A stretch of 64,000 nucleotides of DNA. Origin: JADLBR01 sp964651705. Its GTDB lineage: Bacteria; Verrucomicrobiota; Verrucomicrobiia; JADLBR01. The notes under the pieces are model-generated. The model searched no databases and was not told the DNA's origin. It saw only the letters and a list, made by a program, of their open reading frames with translations. Location of the stretch: the NCBI GenBank assembly GCA_964651705.1, contig CAZYWZ010000016.1, positions 1 to 64,000 of the forward strand, written 5' to 3'. Positions 17,140 through 24,516 of this stretch are shown piece by piece (position 1 is the stretch's first letter; each line of letters starts with the position of its first letter). The translations under genes and the position numbers were made by a program.

Positions 17140-18771
17140 ATGAAATTCACCCCCACCCCCAGCTTCGCCCTGCTCCTCGCGACGCTGGCGGCTCCTCGCG
17201 CCGCCGATGCGACAAAGCCCGCCAGCCCGCCCAACATCCTCGTCATCCTCGCCGACGACCTAGGTTACGGCGATGTGCGGTGCTACAATCCCGAGCGCGG
17301 TAAGATACCCACGCCGCATATCGACAGGCTAGCGGCGCAGGGGATGCGGTTCATGGACGGGCATTCGTCTTCGGGCGTGTGCTCGCCATCGCGCTACGCG
17401 CTGCTGACGGGGCGGTATCATTGGCGCAGTCGATTGCAGGCGGGGATCGTGGGCGTCTTCGGCGAGCCGTTGATCTCGCCGGAACGCACGACCATCGGGA
17501 CGCTGGCGAAGCAGCAGGGCTATCGCACCGCGTGCATAGGCAAATGGCACCTCGGCTGGGACTGGCCGGTCACGAGCGATCAGCGCCCGCTGCTGGCGCC
17601 GAGGCGGCAGTCGGGTGATGAAGCCAAGAGGGGCGACAAGAAGGCCGCGGCGCGAGATGCCGCGGCGACCGACGAGCAGATCGCGGCTTGGCGCGACATC
17701 TTTTCCAAGCCGATCGCAGGGGGGCCGACGACGCGCGGCTTCGATCTGTACTTCGGCACCGATGTGCCGAACTGGCCTCCCTATTGCTTCATCGAAAATG
17801 ACCGGACGCAGGGGATCCCGACGGAGTTTTTGCCCGCGACACTGCTCGGCAACAACCAGGCGAGCACTCAGGGCCCCGCGCTGAGCGGCTGGACCCTCGA
17901 GCCCATCCTCCCCGCGCTGGGCGACCGCGCGGTGCGGTTCATCCGGGAATCCGCGGGCCAGAAACAGCCATTCCTCCTCTACATGCCACTCACGTCACCG
18001 CACACGCCACTCGCGGTGAATGCGGCGTGGAAGGGCAAGAGCGGGCTCAACACGTATGCCGACTTTGTGATGGAGACCGATGCGGTCGTGGGCCGGGTGC
18101 TCGATGCGCTGGAGGCTAGCGGGGCCGCGGCCAGGACGCTCGTCGTCTTCACCAGCGACAATGGCTGTGCCCCCTACATCGGCAAGGCCGACCTCGAGGC
18201 GATGGGCCATTACCCCAGCGGTCCGCTCCGCGGGGCCAAGGCGGATGCCTGGGAGGGCGGCCACCGCGTGCCATTCATCGTGCGCTGGCCCGGGGTGGTG
18301 AAGCCCGGCGGGGTGTGCGGACAGCTGGTCAGTCAGGCCGACCTGCTGCGCACGTTCGCGGAAGTGTGGGGTGCCGCGCTGCCCGACAATGCCGGCGAGG
18401 ACAGCTTCAGCCTGCTGCCTATGCTCCGGGGCGAGGACAGGCCCGTCCGCGAAAACGCCGTCAGCGCTTCCAGCCGCGGCACGCCTGCGGTGCGCAGCGG
18501 CGCGTGGAAATTCATCCCCGCGCCCGGATCCGGCGGCTGGGGCGAGGGCGGCGACCAATCCCAACCCGTGCAGCTCTATAACCTGGCCGACGACATCGGC
18601 GAAACCAAGAACCTCGCCGCCGCGATGCCGGAGAAGGTCGCCGAGATGCAGGCGCTGCTGGAAAAGCTGATCATCGATGGCCGCAGCACCGTCGGCGCGA
18701 AGCAGGGGAATGATGTCGAGGTCGTGCGCTATCCGCGCGCCGCCGCCGCGAAGAAGGGGAAGCAGAAATGA
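17140..18771 (+). CDS. Secreted arylsulfatase A-like sulfatase
   Basis: A 543-residue S1 sulfatase, signal peptide FALLLATLAAPRAAD. Motifs: VILADDLGYGDVRCYNPE, formylglycine motif CSPSR at Cys81, GKWHLGWDW, FTSDNGC. It belongs to the same subfamily as the gene at 45322 (shared GYGDVRC, GKIPTPHIDRLA/GKIGTPHIDRLA, SPHTPL/SPHTPI and the closing DGRSTVG/DGRSTPG). An insertion of about 25 charged residues (DEAKRGDKKAAARDAAATDE) after GKWHLGW is absent from that paralogue. The stop overlaps the next start as ATGA, and the tail KKGKQK supplies purine-rich sequence for that start. The substrate is probably a sulfated sugar removed before the adjacent GH29 acts. Confidence 0.92.
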   Translation: MKFTPTPSFALLLATLAAPRAADATKPASPPNILVILADDLGYGDVRCYNPERGKIPTPHIDRLAAQGMRFMDGHSSSGVCSPSRYALLTGRYHWRSRLQAGIVGVFGEPLISPERTTIGTLAKQQGYRTACIGKWHLGWDWPVTSDQRPLLAPRRQSGDEAKRGDKKAAARDAAATDEQIAAWRDIFSKPIAGGPTTRGFDLYFGTDVPNWPPYCFIENDRTQGIPTEFLPATLLGNNQASTQGPALSGWTLEPILPALGDRAVRFIRESAGQKQPFLLYMPLTSPHTPLAVNAAWKGKSGLNTYADFVMETDAVVGRVLDALEASGAAARTLVVFTSDNGCAPYIGKADLEAMGHYPSGPLRGAKADAWEGGHRVPFIVRWPGVVKPGGVCGQLVSQADLLRTFAEVWGAALPDNAGEDSFSLLPMLRGEDRPVRENAVSASSRGTPAVRSGAWKFIPAPGSGGWGEGGDQSQPVQLYNLADDIGETKNLAAAMPEKVAEMQALLEKLIIDGRSTVGAKQGNDVEVVRYPRAAAAKKGKQK

Positions 18772-19955
18772 ATCCTACCGGCATCGCCATGAAACGGGTC
18801 ACCACCCGGCGCCGATTTCTCCAAATCTGCGTGGCCGGTTCGGCTGCCGCCGCGCTCGGCTGCGCGCCAGAGCGCGCGCAGTCGGCCAAGGTGCCGCCGC
18901 ACCTCAAAGGCCGCGAGGCGGCCCTCCGGCAAGATCCGCGCGGGGCGGCGCTGGCGTGGTTCCGCGACGCGAGATTCGGGCTGTTCATCCATTACGGGCT
19001 CTATTCCCTCGACGGGGTTCATCCGTTCGAGCAGCACCGGCTCAGGATCCCCGTCGCCGAATACGAGAAGAAGGCGGCGCGGTTCACCGCGGAGAAGTTC
19101 GACGCCGGCGCGCTGTGCGACCTCGCGGTGGAGGCGCAGATGAAATACGTCACTCTGGTCACGAAGCACTGCGACGGCTTCTGCCTCTGGGACACCAGGC
19201 ACACGCCGTTCAACAGCGTCCGCTCCGCCGCCGGACGCGATTTCGTCGCGGAGATGGTCGCCGCCTGCAACGCGCGCGGTCTCGGTTTCTTCGCGTTCTA
19301 CGAGTACGGTTTCGAGTGGCATCACCCGCACGGCCCGCGGAAGAAAGATTTTCCCACCGCCATCACCGAGGTCCCGTACCCGGCGCCCGAGCCGGCTTAC
19401 GCGCATGGCGCGGACTACGACCTGGACCGCTACCTGGACTATGCCCACGCCCAGATCGGGGAACTGCTGACCCGGTACGGCCCGATCGCGGGCATCTGGC
19501 TGGACGGCGTGGCCGTGCCGCTCAGCGGCGACCGGGACCGGTTTCGTTGCCAGGAGCTGTACGACAAGATCCACGCGATCCAGCCGCACGCGCTGGTGTC
19601 GTTCAAACACGGCGTGACCGGCACCGAGGACTTCTACGCGCCCGAACGTTTCCAGCTCCAGCACATCAAACCCGGCGACCCGAAGCCTGCCGAGCTGTGC
19701 GAGTCGCTGAATCCGAGCTGGGGTTACGTCAAGGCCGAGGCGCATCACGATGCCGACTGGGTGATGCAGCGTCTGGCATTCACCCGAGAGAAACAGATGA
19801 ACTACCTGCTCAACGTCGGCCCGCTCCCCGATGGCTCCGTGCTCCCGGCCGACGCGGCGACCTTGCGGGAGGTTGGCCGCCGCATCCGCGAGCAAGGCTG
19901 GCCCAAGGGCGTCACGGCGCTGCCGGGATTCAAGGGCGAACAGAAGGCATTTTGA
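18768..19955 (+). CDS. GH29 alpha-L-fucosidase, Tat/lipoprotein signal
   Basis: A 395-residue GH29 enzyme overlapping the preceding sulfatase by four bases (ATGA). TTRRRFLQICVAG is a twin-arginine signal, and AAALGC (Cys32) is a possible lipobox, so it may be a membrane-anchored lipoprotein. A second Met at residue 8 is also a usable start. The catalytic domain has FGLFIHYGLYS, TKHCDGFCLW and IAGIWLDG with nucleophile Asp246, and ends NYLLNVGPLPDG. It is a paralogue of the gene at 2659. A propeller-type glycosidase follows 8 bases later, completing a sulfatase-fucosidase-propeller set. The activity is assigned from the family; the acceptor is unknown. Confidence 0.88.
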   Translation: MNPTGIAMKRVTTRRRFLQICVAGSAAAALGCAPERAQSAKVPPHLKGREAALRQDPRGAALAWFRDARFGLFIHYGLYSLDGVHPFEQHRLRIPVAEYEKKAARFTAEKFDAGALCDLAVEAQMKYVTLVTKHCDGFCLWDTRHTPFNSVRSAAGRDFVAEMVAACNARGLGFFAFYEYGFEWHHPHGPRKKDFPTAITEVPYPAPEPAYAHGADYDLDRYLDYAHAQIGELLTRYGPIAGIWLDGVAVPLSGDRDRFRCQELYDKIHAIQPHALVSFKHGVTGTEDFYAPERFQLQHIKPGDPKPAELCESLNPSWGYVKAEAHHDADWVMQRLAFTREKQMNYLLNVGPLPDGSVLPADAATLREVGRRIREQGWPKGVTALPGFKGEQKAF

Positions 19956-19963
19956 GAGTCCCC

Positions 19964-21067
19964 GTGAAAATGGCGTCGCTAGCCTTGTCCATGCTGGCAT
20001 CGGCCTTATCGGGCGATGCCCTCGACTTCGCCAAGTGGATCCCCTCGACCCTGCCGCGCTCGGCGATATATCGGCAGGAAGGCTGGTTTTTGTGGGACCC
20101 GTGCGTCGCTCGGACAGCCGACGGCACATATCATCTGTTGTATTCGCGCTGGAGGCAGTCGCTCGGCTTCGACGCGTGGGCGACCCACGCCGAGATCGCG
20201 TGGGCCACGGCAAAATGCGCGGAGGGGCCGTACGAATTTCGCCGCGTCGTCCTTCCCGCCCGCGGTGGCGGGTTCTGGGATGGCCATTCGGTCTATAACA
20301 CCTGCGTCATCCGGCACGGCGGGAAGTTCTACCTGTACTACACCGGCAACCACGGCTCCGACGCGTGGCGCCCCGACCGCACCATCAAGGCGTCATCCGA
20401 GGAATGGTGGGCACAGCGCAACCGCCAGCGCATCGGCGTGGCCGTCGCCGATCATCCCGGCGGCCCGTGGGAGCGATCGGGCCAGCCGCTGCTCGATGTC
20501 GGGGAGGAATTCGGCCAGGGAATCATCGCCGTGCCAAACGCCCTCGCCTTGCCGGACGGCGGCGTCCGCCTCTACTACAAGACGCTCGCGCCTGGCCCCG
20601 GCAAGTTCGGCGGCGGCGTCGTCCACTACGCCGCGACCGCGCCCGGGCCGCTCGGCCCGTTCCGGCGGCACCCCAAACAGATGGTCGACAAACGCGAGCT
20701 GCTGAAGACCGACGCGCCATTCAATTTCCACATCGACGACCACTTCGAATGGTTCCAGGGCGACCGCTACTATGCGATCGTCAAGGACCACGACGCGCCC
20801 TTCATGACGCCGCATGGCCGCAGCCTCGTGCTGTTCGAATCGCCCGACGGCCTGGACTGGCGCCCATCCCCGCATGCGCTCGTGAAGGATTTCTCGATCG
20901 CGTGGGACGATGGCTCGCGACAGGACTTCCAGAGGCTGGAGATGCCAAAACTCCTTCTGGAAAACGGGCGCCCGCGGCTCCTGAGCCTGGCCGCCCAGCC
21001 CGAAAAGTCGGGGGAGTCTTTTCTGGTGATCGTACCGCTCGACCCGCAACCCGAGGTGCGGCTATGA
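19964..21067 (+). CDS. Five-bladed propeller glycosidase (GH43-like)
   Basis: A 367-residue exported protein. I take GTG 19964 as the start because GAGAG at 19954-19958 is well placed and the Lys then forms part of the signal peptide; ATG 19970 is an alternative. The sequence has the blade pattern of GH32/43/62/68-type five-bladed propellers: WFLWDPCV, GTYHLLYSRW, FWDGHSVYNTCVI, KFYLYYTGN, RIGVAVADHPGGPW, DDHFEWFQGDRYYAIVKD. Paralogues are the gene at 48207 (YSRW, FWDGH, RIGVAVAD shared) and the C-terminal third of the protein at 31172. Such proteins usually cleave arabinose-, xylose- or galactose-type linkages, but this group has no assigned activity that I can name. The frame is open far upstream over the GH29 gene; that part is not coding. 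Confidence 0.72.
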   Translation: MKMASLALSMLASALSGDALDFAKWIPSTLPRSAIYRQEGWFLWDPCVARTADGTYHLLYSRWRQSLGFDAWATHAEIAWATAKCAEGPYEFRRVVLPARGGGFWDGHSVYNTCVIRHGGKFYLYYTGNHGSDAWRPDRTIKASSEEWWAQRNRQRIGVAVADHPGGPWERSGQPLLDVGEEFGQGIIAVPNALALPDGGVRLYYKTLAPGPGKFGGGVVHYAATAPGPLGPFRRHPKQMVDKRELLKTDAPFNFHIDDHFEWFQGDRYYAIVKDHDAPFMTPHGRSLVLFESPDGLDWRPSPHALVKDFSIAWDDGSRQDFQRLEMPKLLLENGRPRLLSLAAQPEKSGESFLVIVPLDPQPEVRL

Positions 21068-21114
21068 CGACAACGGATTCCATGAGCCGGCCGAAGTCGC
21101 CGGTGACCGATGCC

Positions 21115-21372
21115 TGAGGCTGCCAGAGAGTTGACGAGAACTGGAAGACGACGGCCACGCTGGTGGGGCAGCTGATCGAGATCGTCAGCAAGGGCGGCAA
21201 CTTCCTGCTTAACGTCGGCCCTACCGTCGAGGGCGTGATCCCCGCGCCGAGCATCGAGTGACTCCGCGACGTGGGGGAGTGGTTGAAAGTCAACGGTGAG
21301 GCCATCTACGGCGCCGGGCCATCGGCGCTGCCGCCGACGGCGGGGAAGAACAGCTCCCCCGCGTGGCGATAA
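21115..21372 (+). pseudogene. Relic of GH29 fucosidase C-terminal end
   Basis: Translation of this stretch gives the end of a GH29 catalytic domain: DENWKTTATLVGQLIEIV, then SKGGNFLLNVGPTVEG and a WLKVNGEAIYG block, exactly as in intact GH29 genes nearby. Two stops interrupt it. TGA at 21115-21117 falls where intact relatives have the Trp of a WGY motif, and TGA at 21259-21261 follows IPAPSIE where relatives continue RLR. The remaining reading ends at TAA 21370-21372. No matching N-terminal part lies upstream, where an intact propeller gene ends at 21067. This is a decayed, 5'-truncated paralogue, probably left after recombination between repeated fucosidase genes. Confidence 0.85.
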
Positions 21373-21580
21373 ATGGACTGCAGCGACCACCGTCAAAAGC
21401 AATTTCCGATCCTTTTTACGCTCCCTTAACAAAAAGGCACGCCGGGCCACACCATCTCTTTACATGGAGGATGTATTGTGGGGTATGGTGTTGGCGGATG
21501 TCTCGAGAATGCCGCTCGCCCCGGCCCCGTTCCAGGGTCGCTTGTCGGCGCCAAGGACATCACGGAGTAAAGACGCCATC
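21373..21580 (+). promoter_or_regulatory. Upstream region of DUF1549 triad with AT hairpin
   Basis: A 208-base gap of lower GC than its surroundings. It contains an inverted repeat, CCTTTTT at 21411-21417 and AAAAAGG at 21431-21437, around a 13-base loop. It lies just after the GH29 relic and about 140 bases before the triad's first start. It may end upstream transcription or lie in the triad's promoter. No convincing -35/-10 pair stands out. GGAG at 21564-21567 is the only visible ribosome site and is rather far (13 bases) from the ATG. Confidence 0.3.
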
Positions 21581-23107
21581 ATGAAGATGCTGTGGATATT
21601 GTCTGTCGGCTTGCTGGCCGGCGCGGCTGCCCTGGCGGCACCGAGTCCGTTTGATAGCGGTGTGGCGCCAACGGCCGAGGGGACGATCGACAGGTATGTT
21701 CTTGGCAGGCTGAAAGCGCTACAGATCGACCCGGCCAATCTCTGCCCGGATGCGGTTTTCGTCCGCCGGGCGTTCCTCGATATCATTGGCACGCTGCCCA
21801 CGGCGAAGGAGGCAGGAGATTTCATCGAGGACAAGGATCCGAAGAAGCGCGGTGCGCTGATCGAGCGTTTGCTGGCGCGCGAGGAGTTTGCCGATTATTG
21901 GGCAATGAAGTGGTGCAACTTGCTGCGCGTCAAGTCGGAGTTCCCGATCAATCTCTGGCCCAACGCGGTGCAGGCGTATCACCGATGGATTCGGACCTGC
22001 CTCGCCGAGAACGTGCCGTACGATCGCTTCGTCCGCGAGATGCTCACGTCGAGCGGCAGCAATTTTCGCAAGCCGCAGGTCAATTTCTACCGCGCCGTCC
22101 AGAGCAAGGAACCGATGGCGCTCGCGCAGGCCGTGGCGCTGACATTCATGGGCGCACGCGCGGAGGCATGGCCCAAGGAACGCCTGGCCAACATGGCGCT
22201 GCTTTTCTCGCGCGTCGGCTACAAGACCACCGCCGAGTGGAAGGAAGAGATCGTCTTCTTCGATATCGGCGGGACGACCGCCACGCCGTCTGCCGTTTTG
22301 CCCGACGGGATGAGGGTGACTCTGTCGCCGGCGCAAGACCCGCGCGCCGTGTTTGCCGACTGGCTCATCAGGCCCGAGAATCCGTGGTTCACGCGCCACA
22401 TCGCCAACCGCATCTGGTGCTGGCTGCTGGGGCGCGGCATCGTGCATGAGCCGGACGACATTCGCCCCGACAATCCCCCGCGCCATCCGGACCTGCTCCA
22501 TCACCTGGAGCAGGAGCTGATTGCATCGCGCTACGACCTGAAGCATCTCTTCCGCCTGATCCTCAACTCAAATACCTACCAGCTTTCGGTCGTCCCGCGC
22601 ACCTCGCATCCGGAGCCCGAGACAGAGTTCGCTTGCTACCCGGTGCGCCGGCTGGAGGCGGAGGTGCTGATTGACGCGATCAACCAGGTCACCGGCATGA
22701 CGGAGAGATACACCAGCCGCATCCCGGAACCGTTCACCTATATGCCGGAGGAGCAGCGTTCCATCACGCTGGCGGACGCGAGCATCACCAGCGCGTTTCT
22801 CGATCTGTTCGGGCGCTGTCCGCGCAACACGGGCCTCGAAGCGGAGCAGCGCGGCAGTCTCCCGACTGCCGCCCAGCAGCTGCATCTCCTGAACTCGAGC
22901 CACATCCGCAACAAGCTGGAGCAGGGCCCCAAGATTCGCGCGCTGATGCACTCCACAAGCAGTGCCCGCGATGCGGCCCGCGCGCTTTACCTGACGGTCC
23001 TCTCGCGTTACCCGACGGCGGAAGAATTGGAGGCGGTGCAGCGCCGCGTCGGCCCGGAATTGCTCTGGGCGTTGATCAACAGCGCGGAATTCCAGTTTCG
23101 ACATTGA
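21581..23107 (+). CDS. DUF1549/DUF1553 protein without cytochrome domain
   Basis: A 508-residue exported protein of the type abundant in Planctomycetota and Verrucomicrobiota. The signal peptide WILSVGLLAGAAALAA is followed by a DUF1549 (PSCyt2) domain at about 30-240 (IDRYVLGRLKALQI, FLDIIGTLPTAKEAGDFI, YWAMKWCNLLRVK) and a DUF1553 (PSD1) domain from about 256 (DWLIRPENPWFTRHIANRIW, ELIASRYDLKHLFRLIL, SNTYQLS). Many relatives carry an N-terminal c-type cytochrome with CXXCH; none is present here. Its biochemical role is unknown in the family. It almost always sits next to a DUF1501 gene, as here, where the next gene begins within a few bases. The start at 21581 gives the signal peptide; the frame is open further upstream but has no signal there. 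Confidence 0.88.
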   Translation: MKMLWILSVGLLAGAAALAAPSPFDSGVAPTAEGTIDRYVLGRLKALQIDPANLCPDAVFVRRAFLDIIGTLPTAKEAGDFIEDKDPKKRGALIERLLAREEFADYWAMKWCNLLRVKSEFPINLWPNAVQAYHRWIRTCLAENVPYDRFVREMLTSSGSNFRKPQVNFYRAVQSKEPMALAQAVALTFMGARAEAWPKERLANMALLFSRVGYKTTAEWKEEIVFFDIGGTTATPSAVLPDGMRVTLSPAQDPRAVFADWLIRPENPWFTRHIANRIWCWLLGRGIVHEPDDIRPDNPPRHPDLLHHLEQELIASRYDLKHLFRLILNSNTYQLSVVPRTSHPEPETEFACYPVRRLEAEVLIDAINQVTGMTERYTSRIPEPFTYMPEEQRSITLADASITSAFLDLFGRCPRNTGLEAEQRGSLPTAAQQLHLLNSSHIRNKLEQGPKIRALMHSTSSARDAARALYLTVLSRYPTAEELEAVQRRVGPELLWALINSAEFQFRH

Positions 23108-23124
23108 TGAAGGAGCCAGCGGCC

Positions 23125-24501
23125 ATGAACACACCCATCTCACGACGCGACATGTGGCGCCGCGGCCTGCTCGGTGCCGCGGGATTCTATCTCGCCGACA
23201 ACCCTCTGATCCGTGCCTGGGCCGCATCGCCGCCGTCGCGGGCCGCGGGCAAGGCGAAGTCGGTGATCCAAATCTGGCTGTGGGGCGGGCCGTCGCATCT
23301 CGACTTGTTCGATCCCAAGCCGGAGGCGGGCAGGGATTATTGCGGCCCATTCGACAAGCCGATCGAGACCAACGTGAGCGGCATCCGGATTTGCGAGATG
23401 CTGCCGCTGCTGGGCAAACAGGCGGACAAATATTCGCTCATCCGCAGCATGACCCACGGCAACAACGCGCACGAGACCGCAACCTATATCGTACAGACCG
23501 GCCGCAAGGCCGGCGAGCGGCTCGTGTATCCGTGCGCGGGCGCGGTCGTGTCAATGTTCAAAGGCTACGACGCTGGCTACCGGGGCAGCATACCGCCATA
23601 CATCGTGCTGACCGAGCCGCTGGGGCGTTTTGACGAAACGGGCTTCCTCGGCACGCGCTACAAGCCGTTCGTCACGGGCGGCGATCCGTCGCAGGCCCGG
23701 TTCGCGGTGGAGGGCGTGGTCGCGGAAGGCATCACGGAGCAACAGCAGCGCGAGCGCCGCGACCTGCTCAACCGAGTGGACGCGCTCAGGCATGCGCTGC
23801 CGCGAAATGCGGCGTTGACCGCGCTGGCCCGCTCGCGCGACCAGGCCTACGACATGATCATCGGCGATGGCGCGACTGCGTTCGACCTCTCGCAAGAGGC
23901 GGAAGCCCTGCGCGACCGCTATGGCCGCGCCTCGTTGCCGGCGACAGCGTCGGCGGCGCAGGTTGCGCCCCGCACCAAGTTCGGCCAATCGTGTCTCGTG
24001 GCTCGGCGGCTGGTCGAGCGCGGCGTTCCGTTCATCACCATCAACTATCCGGGCTGGGACACGCACAAGGACAATTTCGGGGAGATGAAGCGCATGTTGC
24101 CGGACCTCGACAAGGGGCTGGCGGCGCTCATCCAGGATTTGTCGGAGCGCGGGCTGCTCGATAGCACGATCATCTGGTGCGGCGGCGAGTTTGGCCGCAC
24201 GCCGAAGGTGGACTGGCAGGCGCCGTGGAACGGCGGGCGCGGTCATTGGGGCAGCGCGTTCTGCGCGCTGGTGGCGGGCGGCGGTTTCAAGGGCGGCCAC
24301 GTCGTCGGGGCGACAGACGCGCGCGGCGAGGAAGTGAAACAGCGCCCCGTTTATCCCGGCGACGTCATCGGCACGATCTACAAACTGCTTGGCATCGATC
24401 CCGCCGCGAGCCTGCCGAACCCGCAAGGCCTGACCGCGAGCGTGATGCCCACGCCAGCCGAAGGTGTGCCGACGGGCGGGCTGTTGGGCGAGATCATTTG
24501 A
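23125..24501 (+). CDS. DUF1501 protein with Tat signal
   Basis: A roughly 458-residue DUF1501 protein. ISRRDMWRRGLLGAAGFYLA is a twin-arginine signal, so it is probably exported folded. Body motifs typical of the family are IQIWLWGGPSHLDLFDPKP, SLIRSMTHGNNAHETATY, INYPGWDTHKDNF and IIWCGGEFGRTPKV. The family belongs to the alkaline-phosphatase-like superfamily that also contains sulfatases, so a metal-dependent hydrolase or transferase role is plausible but not shown. I favour ATG 23125 because AAGGAG at 23110-23115 is well spaced; ATG 23107, overlapping the previous stop, is the alternative. It is coupled to the DUF1549 gene before it, and the PPC protein follows 15 bases later. Confidence 0.88.
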   Translation: MNTPISRRDMWRRGLLGAAGFYLADNPLIRAWAASPPSRAAGKAKSVIQIWLWGGPSHLDLFDPKPEAGRDYCGPFDKPIETNVSGIRICEMLPLLGKQADKYSLIRSMTHGNNAHETATYIVQTGRKAGERLVYPCAGAVVSMFKGYDAGYRGSIPPYIVLTEPLGRFDETGFLGTRYKPFVTGGDPSQARFAVEGVVAEGITEQQQRERRDLLNRVDALRHALPRNAALTALARSRDQAYDMIIGDGATAFDLSQEAEALRDRYGRASLPATASAAQVAPRTKFGQSCLVARRLVERGVPFITINYPGWDTHKDNFGEMKRMLPDLDKGLAALIQDLSERGLLDSTIIWCGGEFGRTPKVDWQAPWNGGRGHWGSAFCALVAGGGFKGGHVVGATDARGEEVKQRPVYPGDVIGTIYKLLGIDPAASLPNPQGLTASVMPTPAEGVPTGGLLGEII

Positions 24502-24516
24502 GGGCGGAGAGAACTC

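Noticed and set aside
18677..19963. Upstream in-frame extension of the propeller gene at 19964
   Set aside because: It runs through an intact GH29 gene in another frame and has no protein-like content.
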